From Paracoccus sp. SMMA_5_TC (GTDB lineage: Bacteria; Pseudomonadota; Alphaproteobacteria; Rhodobacterales; Rhodobacteraceae), in assembly GCF_009696685.2 (NCBI RefSeq), contig NZ_CP102355.1, positions 897,001 through 961,000 of the forward strand: 64,000 bases of DNA, given 5' to 3'. Position numbers and translations under genes: made by a program. Every line of letters starts with the position of its first letter. Within the stretch, counting starts at the first letter, position 1. Positions 44,192-54,000 of this stretch are shown piece after piece. The notes below the pieces were generated by a model. It ran no database searches. It worked only from the letters and a program-made list of their open reading frames with translations, and was not told the origin of the DNA.

Positions 44192-45658
44192 ATGAGCCAG
44201 ATTGCAGACAAGCGGAAATTCTATATCGACGGCGCCTGGGTCGATCCGCGCGCGCCGCGCGATCTCGAGGTGATCGACCCTTCGACCGAAGAGCCGGTGG
44301 CGGTGATCAGCCTGGGCGACCAGGCCGATACCGATGCGGCGGTGGCCGCAGCCAAGGCGGCCTTTCCGGCCTGGGCCGCAACCCCGCCAGCCGAGCGCCT
44401 GGCCCATGTCGAGCGTATCCTGCAGATCTATCGCCGCCGCGCGGCGGATATCGCGGCGGCGATCACCGCCGAGATGGGCGCGCCGCAGGACATGGCCCTG
44501 GCCGATCAGGCCGAATCCGGCGCCTATCACATCGAAACCTTCATCGACTGCTTCCGCGATTTCGAGTTCCTGCGCCCGCTGGGGCCGCATGCGCCCGATT
44601 CCATGGTGGCCTGGGAACCGGTGGGCGTGGTCGGTCTGATCACCCCTTGGAACTGGCCGATGAACCAGGTGACGCTGAAGGTGATCCCGGCATTGCTGGC
44701 CGGCGACACCGTGGTGCTGAAACCCAGCGAGATCGCGCCGCTGAGTTCCATCGTGTTCAGCGAGATCATCGACGAGGCCGGCCTGCCGCGCGGCGTCTAC
44801 AACATGGTGAATGGTGACGGGCAGGGCGTGGGCACGCAGCTGTCCACCCATCCCGACGTCGACATGATCAGCTTTACCGGCTCGACCCGGGCCGGCATCG
44901 CCATCACCAAGGCCGCCGCCGACACGGTCAAGAAGGTGGCGCTGGAACTGGGCGGCAAGGGCGCGAACCTGATCTTTGCCGATGCCGATGCCAATGCGGT
45001 CAAGCGCGGGGCCCGGCACTGTTTTTACAACAGCGGCCAATCCTGCAACGCGCCGACCCGGATGCTGGTCGAGCGTTCGTTCTACGACATCGCGGTGGAA
45101 CAGGCCCGCAAGGTGGCCGAGGAAACCCAGGTCGCCAGTGCCCATCAGCCCGGCCGGCACATCGGTCCGGTGGTCAGCAAGCAGCAATGGGACAAGATCC
45201 AGGATCTGATCCAGAAGGGCATCGACGAGGGCGCCCGCCTGGTCGCGGGCGGCCCCGGCTTGCCCGAAGGGGTCAACCGCGGGTATTTCGTGCGCCCCAC
45301 CGTTTTCGCCGATGTCAGCAACGACATGACCATCGCGCGGCAGGAAATCTTTGGCCCGGTGCTGTCGATCATCCCCTTCGACACCGAGGAAGAGGCGGTG
45401 CGCATCGCCAATGACACCATCTACGGGCTGACCAACTATGTCCAAAGCCAGGATGGCGCCCGGCGCAACCGGCTGGCGCGGCAGCTGCGCGCCGGCATGG
45501 TGGAAATGAACGGTGCCCGGCGCGGGCGCGGCTCGGCCTTCGGCGGGGTCAAGGCCTCGGGGCGGGCGCGCGAAGGCGGCATCTGGGGGCTCGAGGAGTT
45601 CATGGACAGCAAGCAGATCAGCGGCTGGGATACCGCAGCCACCGGACAGGCGGATTGA
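44192..45658 (+). CDS. Aldehyde dehydrogenase family protein
   Basis: The ATG at 44192, after AAAGGAG, gives 488 residues. VGLITPWNWPMNQ, FTGSTRAGIAI, the general base E252 in LELGGKGANLIF and nucleophile C285 in SGQSCNAPTRM are intact. It oxidises an aldehyde with NAD(P)+. The stop overlaps the SDR start by 1 bp (TGATG), and a FAH-family hydrolase follows, so the three form a catabolic operon. One logical match is breakdown of a deoxy-sugar acid, with the ALDH acting on an aldehyde such as lactaldehyde or glycolaldehyde; this is inference. Confidence 0.88.
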   Translation: MSQIADKRKFYIDGAWVDPRAPRDLEVIDPSTEEPVAVISLGDQADTDAAVAAAKAAFPAWAATPPAERLAHVERILQIYRRRAADIAAAITAEMGAPQDMALADQAESGAYHIETFIDCFRDFEFLRPLGPHAPDSMVAWEPVGVVGLITPWNWPMNQVTLKVIPALLAGDTVVLKPSEIAPLSSIVFSEIIDEAGLPRGVYNMVNGDGQGVGTQLSTHPDVDMISFTGSTRAGIAITKAAADTVKKVALELGGKGANLIFADADANAVKRGARHCFYNSGQSCNAPTRMLVERSFYDIAVEQARKVAEETQVASAHQPGRHIGPVVSKQQWDKIQDLIQKGIDEGARLVAGGPGLPEGVNRGYFVRPTVFADVSNDMTIARQEIFGPVLSIIPFDTEEEAVRIANDTIYGLTNYVQSQDGARRNRLARQLRAGMVEMNGARRGRGSAFGGVKASGRAREGGIWGLEEFMDSKQISGWDTAATGQAD

Positions 45659-46392
45659 TGCAGAGCATCCTGATCACCGGCGCCGGCAGCGGTCTGGGCC
45701 GGGTGACGGCGCGGCGGTTCCTGCAGGCCGGCTGGGCGGTCGGTCTGATCGGCCGGCGCGCCGATGCCCTGGCCGAAACCGCCGAGGGTCATCCCGGCGC
45801 GCTGGTGCTGCCCTGCGATGTCACCGACGAGGCGGCGGTGGATGCCGCCTTTGCCCGTGCGGTGGAACAATGGGGGCGGCTGGATGCGCTGTTCAACAAC
45901 GCTGGTGCGCTGCTGGTGTCGCGGCTGATCGACGACATTTCCTATGCCGAGTGGCGCGCGGTCGCCGGGGTGAACATCGATGGCATGTTCCTGTGCGCCC
46001 GTGCCGCCTTTCGCCAGATGCGCCGCCAGAACCCCATGGGCGGGCGCATCATCAACAACGGCTCGATCGCGGCGCAGGTGCCGCGGCCGGGTTCGGTGCC
46101 CTATACCATGTCGAAACATGCGGTCACCGGCCTGACGCGCACGCTGGCCCTGGACGGGCGCGCCTTTGACATCGCCTGCGGGCAGATCGACATCGGCAAT
46201 GCCATGACCGACATGGTCCAGGCGATGACCCAGGGCGTGCCGCAGGCCGATGGCAGCACCCGGGCCGAGCCGGTGATGGATGCCGCCCATGTCGCCGAGG
46301 CGGTGTTGCAGATGGCCAGCCTGCCGCTGACGGCCAATGTGCTGAACATGACGATCATGGCCACGAACATGCCCTTTGTCGGGCGCGGATAG
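45658..46392 (+). CDS. Short-chain dehydrogenase/reductase
   Basis: The ATG at 45658 gives 244 residues with the Rossmann TGAGSGLG at 8-15, NNAGALL near 81-87, a catalytic Ser in GSIAAQ and the YxxxK pair in PYTMSKHAV. It oxidises or reduces a hydroxyl/keto group with NAD(P). In deoxy-sugar acid pathways (for example L-fuconate) an SDR makes the diketo acid cleaved by a FAH-type hydrolase, and such a hydrolase is the next gene. The substrate is not proven. Confidence 0.87.
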   Translation: MQSILITGAGSGLGRVTARRFLQAGWAVGLIGRRADALAETAEGHPGALVLPCDVTDEAAVDAAFARAVEQWGRLDALFNNAGALLVSRLIDDISYAEWRAVAGVNIDGMFLCARAAFRQMRRQNPMGGRIINNGSIAAQVPRPGSVPYTMSKHAVTGLTRTLALDGRAFDIACGQIDIGNAMTDMVQAMTQGVPQADGSTRAEPVMDAAHVAEAVLQMASLPLTANVLNMTIMATNMPFVGRG

Positions 46393-46401
46393 GGGGATGG
46401 A

Positions 46402-47247
46402 ATGAAGCTGTTGCGCTATGGCGACCCAGGGCAGGAACGCCCCGGCCTGCTGGACGATCAGGGCCGCATCCGCGATCTGTCGGCCCATGTGGCCGACCTG
46501 GCCGACGAGGTGCTGTCGCCGCAGGGGCTGGCGGCGCTGGCGGCCCTGCCCGTGGACAGCCTGCCCCTGGTCTCGGGCCAGCCGCGGCTGGGCCCCTGCG
46601 TGGGCAACATGCGCAAGTTCATCGCCATCGGCCTGAATTACGCCGATCACGCGGCCGAGGCCGGCCTGCCGGTCCCCGCCGAACCCATCGTGTTCAGCAA
46701 GTTCAGCAGCTGCCTGTCCGGTCCCGACGACGACGTGATCCTGCCGCCGGGTTCGGTCAAGACCGATTGGGAGGTCGAGCTGGGCGTGGTCATCGGCAGC
46801 CGCGCCAGCCGGGTGCCGCAGGCGCGCGCCCTTGACCATGTCGCCGGCTATTGCGTGGTCAACGACATTTCCGAACGCGAGTGGCAGGCCGAACGCGGCG
46901 GCACCTGGGACAAGGGCAAGGGCTTCGACAGCTTCGGCCCGGTCGGCCCCTGGCTGGTCACCCGCGATGAAATCCCCGATCCGCAGGCGCTGGACCTGTG
47001 GCTGGAGATCGATGGCCACCGCTATCAGCAGGGCAGCACCGCGCGGATGATCTTCGATGTGGCGCATCTGGTGCATTACTGTTCCCAGATCATGACGCTG
47101 ATGCCGGGCGACATCATTACCACCGGCACGCCCCCCGGCGTCGGCATGGGCCAGAAGCCGCCGGTGTTCCTGCGCGGCGGCGAGGTGATGCGGCTGGGCA
47201 TCACCGGGCTGGGCGAACAGTGCCAGAAGGTGCGGCGGGCCGATTAG
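46402..47247 (+). CDS. Fumarylacetoacetate-hydrolase family protein
   Basis: The 281-residue protein has the FAH C-domain: FIAIGLNYADHAAEAG near 74-89, PIVFSKFSSCLSGPDD, metal-ligand region WEVELGVVIG (E-x-E pattern) near 122-131, YCVVNDISERE and MPGDIITTGTPPGVGMG near 234-250. The family hydrolyses or decarboxylates 2,4-diketo acids; this subtype resembles 2,4-diketo-3-deoxy-L-fuconate hydrolase and related ureidoglycolate-lyase-like annotations. It closes the ALDH-SDR operon. Its 3' end is convergent with the GntR gene, 15 bp away. Confidence 0.85.
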   Translation: MKLLRYGDPGQERPGLLDDQGRIRDLSAHVADLADEVLSPQGLAALAALPVDSLPLVSGQPRLGPCVGNMRKFIAIGLNYADHAAEAGLPVPAEPIVFSKFSSCLSGPDDDVILPPGSVKTDWEVELGVVIGSRASRVPQARALDHVAGYCVVNDISEREWQAERGGTWDKGKGFDSFGPVGPWLVTRDEIPDPQALDLWLEIDGHRYQQGSTARMIFDVAHLVHYCSQIMTLMPGDIITTGTPPGVGMGQKPPVFLRGGEVMRLGITGLGEQCQKVRRAD

Positions 47248-47262
47248 CGACGGGCCGTCCGA

Positions 47263-47997
47263 TCAGGCCAGCGTGGTCAGAACGCTGTCGAGGCTTTCGG
47301 TATTGGTGAAATGTTCGGGCGACAGCCGCGCGAGGCCGGCCAGGTCATGCAGCACCCGCCGCAGGTGCAGGCGGATCGCAGACTCGGCGGCGGCGGGGTC
47401 GCCGCTGGCGATCGCCTCGACAATCGCGCGGTGCTGGGCCAGCATGATGTCATGCGGCGTCATCGCCGCCAGCAGGTGGCGGGCGCGGTCCAGATGCACC
47501 TTCATCTGTTGCAGATGTTCCCAGACCAGCGACTTGCCGGCGATGGCGGCCAGGCTGGCGTGAAATTCCTCGTCAAGCTGCGTCAGGCGGGTGGGATCGC
47601 TTTCCCGGGCCTGCTGCGCCAGCTGGCCGCGCAGGGCCTGAAGATCGGCCGGACTGGCGACGCGGGCGGCCAGGCGGACGATGTCGGCCTCGACCGATTC
47701 GCGGATGAAGCGGGTGCCCAGCACCCATTCCATGTCGATGCGGGTGACGAAGGTGCCGCGCTGGGGGCGCACCTCGAGCAGGCCGTGGCCGGCCAGGCGG
47801 ATGAAGGCCTCGCGCACTGGCTGGCGCGACAGCGCGTATTGGTCGGCGATTTCCTGTTCGGACAGCCGGGTGCCGGGCGGCAGTTCGCCGGTCACGATGC
47901 GCTGGCGCAACCGCGCCTGAAGCTGTGCGGCATAGGGCAGGGGGCCGGTCCCCTGGGTCAGGCTGGGCGCGACAAGCGGCGCGACGGCGGCGGTCAT
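47263..47997 (-). CDS. GntR family (FadR/FCD) transcriptional regulator
   Basis: The ATG at 47997 gives 244 residues; the upstream frame extension lacks a ribosome site. The winged-helix domain covers about 25-90 (LRQRIVTGELPPGTRLSEQEIADQYALSRQPVREAF, cited in part) and the FCD ligand/metal domain about 100-225 with DEEFHASL, HRAIVEAI and HLRRVLHDL. Such regulators repress sugar-acid operons until the substrate acid binds. Lying end-to-end with the ALDH-SDR-FAH operon it is the obvious candidate controller. Confidence 0.9.
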   Translation of the reverse strand: MTAAVAPLVAPSLTQGTGPLPYAAQLQARLRQRIVTGELPPGTRLSEQEIADQYALSRQPVREAFIRLAGHGLLEVRPQRGTFVTRIDMEWVLGTRFIRESVEADIVRLAARVASPADLQALRGQLAQQARESDPTRLTQLDEEFHASLAAIAGKSLVWEHLQQMKVHLDRARHLLAAMTPHDIMLAQHRAIVEAIASGDPAAAESAIRLHLRRVLHDLAGLARLSPEHFTNTESLDSVLTTLA

Positions 47998-48053
47998 GAA
48001 GGCCTCGGCAGGACTTGACTGATAAGCCTTACCCTGCGTCAACTTGCCGCTTC

Positions 48054-48069
48054 GCGCAAGCATTTGCGC
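48054..48069. promoter_or_regulatory. Palindrome upstream of the GntR gene
   Basis: GCGCAA-GCAT-TTGCGC is a perfect 6-bp inverted repeat with a 4-nt gap, 57 bp before the GntR ATG and 32 bp past the GNAT stop. It could be an autoregulatory operator or the GNAT terminator. TTGCGC also occurs as a half-site ahead of the ALDH gene (44133-44138). Confidence 0.35.
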
Positions 48070-48100
48070 TGGCGCAGGCAGGGGCCCTGGCCGTCGGATG

Positions 48101-48418
48101 CTAACCCTGGGTGTCGGCCTGAAGGTCCGCCCATTCCGGGTGGCGCGCCAGCTGTACGCGCACATATGAACAGGTCGGCAGGATGCGCACCCCCCGCTGG
48201 CGCGCGTCGGCGACAAGCTGGCGCATCATCGCCGCCGCGACCCCGGTGCCGCGCATCGATGGGGGTGCATAGGTGTGATCGGCCACGATCACACCTGGAC
48301 CGCCGTTGTGCCAGGTCAGTTCGGCCTGATCGGAATGGCCCGGCAGGGATGCGACATAGCGGCCCGAGGTGCCGTTATCCTCGTGCCGGACATGGATGCT
48401 GGGTTCGCTCATGGGCAT
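48101..48418 (-). CDS. Small GNAT-type acetyltransferase (YjdJ-like)
   Basis: The 105-residue protein (or 103 from the ATG at 48412) has the compact GNAT core: VIVADHTYAPPSMRGTGVAAAMMRQLVADAR with the acetyl-CoA loop RGTGVA near 56-61, and ILPTCSYVRVQLARHPEW. These mini-GNATs (Gcn5-related, YjdJ/NATD1 group) lack the first strands and have unknown substrates. It lies upstream of nothing on the same strand except GntR, and downstream of efp. Confidence 0.82.
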   Translation of the reverse strand: MPMSEPSIHVRHEDNGTSGRYVASLPGHSDQAELTWHNGGPGVIVADHTYAPPSMRGTGVAAAMMRQLVADARQRGVRILPTCSYVRVQLARHPEWADLQADTQG

Positions 48419-48497
48419 CTGCTCCGCAAATTTGCGTGATGAACGCGGCAGCAGGCAAAAGGTTCATGCCGATGTCGCGACGTAAGGTGCAGGCCGG

Positions 48498-49061
48498 TCA
48501 GGCGCGTTCCGAATATTCCCCGGTTTCGGTATTGACGACGATCGCCTCGTCCACGCCGACAAAGGGCGGGATCATCACGCGCACGCCATTGTCCAGGATC
48601 GCGGGCTTGAAGCTCTTGGCGGCGGTCTGGCCGTTCAGCACCGGCTCGGTCTCGGCGACACGGCAGACGACCTTTTGCGGGATGCGCACCGACAGGGCCT
48701 CGTCGCCATGATATTCGACAGCGGCGGTCATGCCGTCCTGCAGGAATGGCCGACGCTCGCCCAGAAGTTCGGCGTCAAGTTCGGTCTGCTCGAATGTCTC
48801 GCTGTCCATGAATACCAGCTTGCCGTCGGTTTCATACAGGAATTGCTGATCCTTGGTTTCCAGATGAACCTGTTCGACCTTGTCCTCGCTGCGGAAGCGT
48901 TCATTCAGCTTGCGCCCGTCGCGCAGGTTCTTCATCTCGACCTGGGCGAAGGCGCCGCCCTTGCCGGGCTTGACGTGGTTGACCTTGACCGCCGCCCACA
49001 GGCCGCCGTCGTGTTCCAGCACGAAGCCGGGCTTGATTTCATTGCCGCTGATCTTGGCCAT
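48498..49061 (-). CDS. efp: Elongation factor P
   Basis: The ATG at 49061 gives 187 residues with the three beta-barrel layout. The tip of domain I has KPGKGGAF with K34, the position modified in many bacteria; no EpmA/B genes lie in the window. The C-terminal signature ([20 protein letters not shown] and GEYSERA) is normal. EF-P relieves ribosome stalling at polyproline stretches, of which this genome has many. Confidence 0.97.
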   Translation of the reverse strand: MAKISGNEIKPGFVLEHDGGLWAAVKVNHVKPGKGGAFAQVEMKNLRDGRKLNERFRSEDKVEQVHLETKDQQFLYETDGKLVFMDSETFEQTELDAELLGERRPFLQDGMTAAVEYHGDEALSVRIPQKVVCRVAETEPVLNGQTAAKSFKPAILDNGVRVMIPPFVGVDEAIVVNTETGEYSERA

Positions 49062-49402
49062 CGCGATACCTTGTGCAGAAAGGGCGGTCGGGGCCGGCTG
49101 GGCCGGGGGTTGAACCGCAATGGCGCGCACCTATATCCCCAGTCGGGCCTGCAGGCAACCGGAACCGGGTTTCCGCGTTGTCAAGGGCAGAAACCTTCAA
49201 CCTGGTGCCGTATTTTCGCCTGTCGCGGGAAAAGAATGTTTGCCTGACGGGTTGCACGTGATGCATGGCGGTCATGCGGCTGGGACGATACCGAATCAGG
49301 CTGCGGATGGGCTAATCCATCTTGCGCCGCTGAAAAGACGAACACAAGGCGGCCGCGCCCGACAGGGGTGCAGCAGCTCTGCAGGAAGAACAGGACAAGA
49401 AA
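49062..49402. other. Non-coding gap between efp and the DUF6280-like gene
   Basis: This 341-bp region must hold both divergent promoters. The short reading frames crossing it have no ribosome sites and read as low-quality arginine-rich frames. I see only small structures: CGGAA/TTCCG around 49160-49175 and TGCAG/CTGCA at 49369-49383 just before the downstream ribosome site. No RNA gene was recognised. Confidence 0.35.
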
Positions 49403-49723
49403 ATGCGCGATTTCGTGGATGGCTCGGCTTTCAATTTCGAACAGGGGCAACGCGCCCGCAAGCTGTTTGCGGCGGTTGTGCTGGCCGCGCTGGACGATGC
49501 GATCGCCGATGACAAGAAATATGGCAACGGCCCCGATCAGATCGCCCGCTGGGCACGCTCGCGCGACGGGCGCGAGGTTTTGTCCTGCGCCGGGATCGAT
49601 CCGAATGAACGCGTGGTCAAGGGGCTGATGGAATTCGTGGCCAAAGGGGTGCGCACCTCGGTCGCGCTGTCGCGCGAGGAAAGCGAACGTCGCCATGCCG
49701 CCGAAGAGGCGGACGCCGCCTGA
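49403..49723 (+). CDS. Conserved small protein (DUF6280-like)
   Basis: The 106-residue, highly charged, soluble protein starts at an ATG with AGGACA nearby. It reads as mostly helical: FNFEQGQRARKLFAAVVLAALDDAI, then DDKKYGNGPDQIARWARSRDGREVL and ERVVKGLMEFVAKGVRTSVAL (cited as shorter recognisable blocks). I recall this as the DUF6280 family, widespread in Rhodobacterales and some of their phages, with no known function. It ends at a strong bidirectional hairpin. Confidence 0.7.
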   Translation: MRDFVDGSAFNFEQGQRARKLFAAVVLAALDDAIADDKKYGNGPDQIARWARSRDGREVLSCAGIDPNERVVKGLMEFVAKGVRTSVALSREESERRHAAEEADAA

Positions 49724-49758
49724 ACGCGCCGCCGTGATTTGTTTGGTTAGCCAGTATC

Positions 49759-49780
49759 AAGGCCGCCGCAAGGCGGCCTT
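49759..49780. terminator. Bidirectional GNRA-loop terminator hairpin
   Basis: AAGGCCGCC (49759-49767) and GGCGGCCTT (49772-49780) form a perfect 9-bp stem capped by a GCAA tetraloop, between the convergent DUF6280-like and lrgB genes. Confidence 0.7.
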
Positions 49781-49795
49781 AGTCATTGGAACAAG

Positions 49796-50512
49796 TCACT
49801 GGAACAGCCGCAAGGCCAGGGGTGCGATGATCGAGGTCAGCACCGCGTTCAGCCCCATGCCGATGCCGGCAAAGGCGCCTGCGGTTTCGTTCACCTGAAA
49901 GGCGCGCGCAGTGCCGATGCCATGCGCCGCAACCCCCAGCGAAAAGCCGCGCGCCCGCCAGTCGCGGATGCCCAGGGCATTCAGCAGCGGCGTGGCGATG
50001 ATGGCGCCGAAGATGCCGGTCAGCAGCACCAGGACCGCGGTGATCGTCGGTTCGCCGCCCAGGCGTTCGGCAATGCCGATGGCGACCGGGGCAGTGGTGG
50101 ATTTGGGCGCCAGGCTGGCCAGCATCACATCGGACAGGCCGAAGCCGCGGGCAATCGCCAGCACCGAAACCACCGCCGTTATCGATCCCGCCAGCAGCGC
50201 CGCCAGCAGCGGCAAGGCCGCCCGGCGCACCCGGTGCAGATTGTCGTATAGCGGCATCCCCAAGGCCACGGTCGCAGGGCCCAGCATGAAATGCACGAAT
50301 TGCGCACCCTCGAAATAGGTCTGATAGCTGGTCTCGGTCAGCCACAGGATCAGCGCCAGGACCAGCACCGCGCTCAGCACCGGGTTGGCCCAGCTTTGCC
50401 GGTTCATGCGGCGAAAGAAGGTGTCGCCCAGCCAATAGGCGATCAGGGTCGCCGTCAGCCACAGCAACGGGCCTTCGGAAAGATAGCTCCAGATCAGGGC
50501 GGCGTTGCTCAT
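49796..50512 (-). CDS. lrgB: LrgB/CidB family membrane protein
   Basis: The ATG at 50512 gives 238 residues and about seven membrane segments. SLAPKSTTAPVAIGIAERLGG near 133-153 and GVAAHGIGTARAF near 192-204 are LrgB hallmarks. With LrgA it forms a holin-like or metabolite (pyruvate/glycolate) transport unit affecting murein hydrolase activity. The start overlaps lrgA by 4 bp. In Rhodobacterales glycolate or pyruvate handling seems more likely than lysis control, but this is not provable here. Confidence 0.9.
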   Translation of the reverse strand: MSNAALIWSYLSEGPLLWLTATLIAYWLGDTFFRRMNRQSWANPVLSAVLVLALILWLTETSYQTYFEGAQFVHFMLGPATVALGMPLYDNLHRVRRAALPLLAALLAGSITAVVSVLAIARGFGLSDVMLASLAPKSTTAPVAIGIAERLGGEPTITAVLVLLTGIFGAIIATPLLNALGIRDWRARGFSLGVAAHGIGTARAFQVNETAGAFAGIGMGLNAVLTSIIAPLALRLFQ

Positions 50513-50862
50513 TCCTCCTTGTCCCCCAGCCAGCGCACCATGGTGACAAAGACCAGCGCGCCCACTGCAATGGCCAGCGCAGTGGACAGCCCCAGCGCCA
50601 CCGCGATGCCCAGCCCGTCGCTGCGGAACTCGCCCAGATGCGCAATGACGCCGACACCCGCCGGCACGAAGAACAGCGACAGGTTGCCAAGGATGCCGCT
50701 GACCACCGGCCGCAGCATTTCGGCCAGGGCCGGGCGCAGACTGCAACACGCTACCAGCAGCATCAGGCCCAGCACCGGCCCCGGCAAGGGCAGGTCCAGC
50801 GCGCGGGTGATCGTTTCCCCTGCAAGCTGCAGTATCAGGATGATGGCCAGGGCAGGAATCAT
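50509..50862 (-). CDS. lrgA: LrgA/CidA family membrane protein
   Basis: The 117-residue protein has four hydrophobic segments and the family signature LPLPGPVLGLMLL near 24-36, plus LFFVPAGVGVIAHL near 63-76. It is the small partner of LrgB. The pair is divergent from smc, with 154 bp between the starts; the gap includes a short AT-rich stretch (50900-50910). Confidence 0.9.
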   Translation of the reverse strand: MIPALAIILILQLAGETITRALDLPLPGPVLGLMLLVACCSLRPALAEMLRPVVSGILGNLSLFFVPAGVGVIAHLGEFRSDGLGIAVALGLSTALAIAVGALVFVTMVRWLGDKEE

Positions 50863-51016
50863 GACCGAAACCTAGCACTGCATATCTGTAGGGGGAAAGC
50901 CTTAAATATTGGGTGCTTGGCCGGGCTCTGCGCCATATGTGGGGGGTGTGCGGTTGACTTGTCGTCCAACATGGCCAAGAATCCGCCTGTCGCCCACCCT
51001 GACCGGACCGCCGCAT

Positions 51017-54000
51017 TTGCGATTTGACCGCCTGCGCCTGAATGGCTTCAAAAGCTTCGTGGACCCGACCGACCTGGTCATCCGCGAGGGGTTGACCGGC
51101 GTGGTCGGTCCCAATGGCTGCGGCAAGTCCAACCTGCTCGAGGCGCTGCGCTGGGTCATGGGCGAAAACCGGCCCACCGCCATGCGCGGCGAGGGGATGG
51201 AGGATGTGATCTTTGCCGGCACCACCCGGCGTTCGGCCCGTGCCCATGCCGAGGTGACGCTGACCATCGACAACCGCGACCGCCGCGCGCCCGCCGGCCT
51301 GAATGATGCCGACACGCTTGATATCACCCGGCGCATCACCCGCGATGCCGGCAGCGCCTATCGCATCAACGGCAAGGAGGTGCGGGCCCGCGACGTGCAG
51401 ATGCTGTTCGCGGATGCCTCGACCGGGGCGCATTCGCCGGCGCTGGTGCGCCAGGGGCAGATCTCGGAACTCATCAATGCCAAGCCCAAGGCGCGGCGCC
51501 GTATCCTGGAGGAAGCCGCCGGCATCAGCGGCCTTTACCAGCGCCGGCACGAGGCCGAGCTGAAGCTGAACGCGGCCGAGGCCAATCTGACCCGCCTGGA
51601 TGACACGCTGGATCAGCTTTCGGCCCAGGCCGCCAGCCTTGCCCGTCAGGCCCGCGCCGCCGCGCGCTATCGCGAGATCGGCGCGGAGCTGCGGCGTGCC
51701 GAGGGGCTGCTGCTGTATCGGCGCTGGGCCGAGGCCGATCAGGCCCGGCTGGCCGCGGCCGAGGCGCTGCACCAGGCGGTGAGCATCGCCGCCGGGGCCG
51801 AGGTTCAGGCCCGTCGCGCCCTGGCCGCGCGCGAGACCGCCGAAGCCGCGCTGCCGCCGCTGCGCGACGAGGAACAGATCGCCGCCGCGCTGCTGTCGCG
51901 GCTGACGCTGGAACGCGAGGCCCTGGATGAGGCCGAGGCCCGCGCGCGCCAGACCATCCAGAGTCTGCTGTCCCGCATCGCCCAGCTGGACCGCGACATC
52001 GACCGCGAAGCGGCGCTGAACCGCGACGCTGGCGAGGTCATCGAGCGGCTGGCCTGGGAACGCCGGGAACTGGACAAGGCCGGGCAGGGCCATGACGACC
52101 GTGTGGCCGCCGCCACGGCCGCCGCCGGCGAAGCGGCCGAGGCGCTGGCCGAAATCGAGACCCGGCTGGCCGAGCTGACCGACGAATCCGCCCGGCTGGC
52201 GGCGCGCCACCAATCCGCCGAAAGGTTGGCGCAGGATCTACGTCAGATGCTGGACCGGGCCAGCCGCGCTGCCGATCAGGCAGAGGCCGCCCTTGCCCGC
52301 GCCACCGCCACTGGGGTCGAGGCCGAGGCCGCCCGCCTCGAGGCCGAGGCCGCCCAGCAGGCCGCCCGCGACGGCGTCGATCTGGCCGAAGAGGCGCTGG
52401 CCCAGGCCGAGGACGCCCGCACCGCTCTTGAGGCCGACGAGGCCGAAGCCCGCGCCCTGCGCGCCGAGGCCGAGGGCGAGGCGGCGGCGCTCAATGCCGA
52501 AATGGCGGCGCTGAAACGGCTGGTGGAACGCGGCCAGCAGGCCGGGACGCTGCTGGACCAGATCCGGGTCGCGCGCGGCCACGAGGCGGCGCTGGGCGCG
52601 GCGCTGGGCGACGACCTGGGCCGGGGGCTGGCCGATCAGGGCTCGGGCTGGCACGGATTGCCGGCCTATGACCCGGTGCCGGCGCTGCCGGCGGGGGCAA
52701 GGCCCCTGGCCCCGCATGTGACCGCACCCGAGGCCCTGGCGCGGCGGCTGTCGCAGGTGGGGCTGGTTGGCGATGCCGCCGCCGCCGCGGCGCTGCAACC
52801 GGCGCTGGCGCCGGGCCAGCGACTGGTAACGCCGGCGGGGGACATGTTCCGCTGGGACGGATTGCGCATTCTGGCTGGCGAGGCATCGTCGGCGGCGGCG
52901 CTGCATCTGCAAAAGGTCAATCAGCTGGCAGAGCTGGGCGAACAGGCGGCGGCGGTGCAGGCCCGCGCCGCCGAGGCCGCGCGCGCGCATCAGGCACTGC
53001 GCGAGCGCCATGCCGCCGCGGTCGAGGCCGAAAAGCGCGCCCGCGACCAGCGCCGCGAGGCCGAACGCCACCTGTCCGAGGCCGCGCGGGCGATGACGCG
53101 GGCGGAATCGGACCTGTCGCTGGCGCAAAGCCGGGCCGAGGCCGCCCGCGCCGAACTGGCCCGCCACCGCGAGGATGCGCTGGACGCCCGTCGCCGCCTG
53201 ACCGAGGCCGAGCGGGCGCTGGCCGACCTGCCCGACCGCGCCGCCGCGGCCGAGGCGCTGGAACATGCGCGCATGGGGGTCGAGGCCGCGCGCATCGCCA
53301 CCCTGACCCGGCGCAGCGCGCTGGACGAACTGCGCCGCGAAGGGCAGGCGCGGCTGAAACGGCTTCAGGAAATCACCCGCGAGGAACAGGGCTGGCGGCT
53401 GCGTCTGGATCAGGCCGGCACCCGCGCCGCCGAACTGACCGCCCGCCGCGAGCAGGCCGCCGACGACCTGGAAGCGGCCGAGGCCCAGCCCGAGATCCTG
53501 GCCGAACGCCGCGCCAGCCTGACCGAGGCCGAGGCCCAGGCCCAGGCGCGGCTGGCGCGGGCCCGCGCCGCCCTGGCCGCCGCCGATCAGGCCCTGCGCG
53601 ACGCCGCCGAGGCCGAGCGCGAGGCCGAGCGCGCCGCCGCGGATGCGCGCGCCGATCGCGCTGCGCGCGAAGCCCGCGCCGAGGCCGCCGCCGAGGCCGA
53701 GGCCGCCGCCCGGTTGCGCATCCTCGAGGATGCCGAGACCACGCCCCAGGCCCTGGCCGAGGCCCTGGGCCAGATCGACGACATTGCCCCCGAGGCGCTG
53801 GAACAGCAGGTCCAGCGCCTGCGCCACAGCCGTGACGCCCTGGGCGCGGTCAACCTGCGCGCCGACGAGGACAAGGCCGAACTCGAGGCCGAACGCGACC
53901 GCCTGGATGCCGAAAAGACCGACCTGACCGAGGCGATCCGCAAGCTGCGCCAGGGCATCGGCAGCCTGAACCGCGAAGGCCGCGAACGGCTCCTGGCGGC

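Noticed and set aside
49120..49512. 130-residue plus-strand frame in the efp upstream gap
   Set aside because: No ribosome site, Arg/Gly-rich composition, and it runs out of frame into the DUF6280-like gene.
52293..53700. Possible tandem repeat in smc because of recurring GAGGCC/GCCGAG
   Set aside because: It is codon bias over an Ala/Glu/Arg coiled coil without a fixed period, not a DNA repeat.
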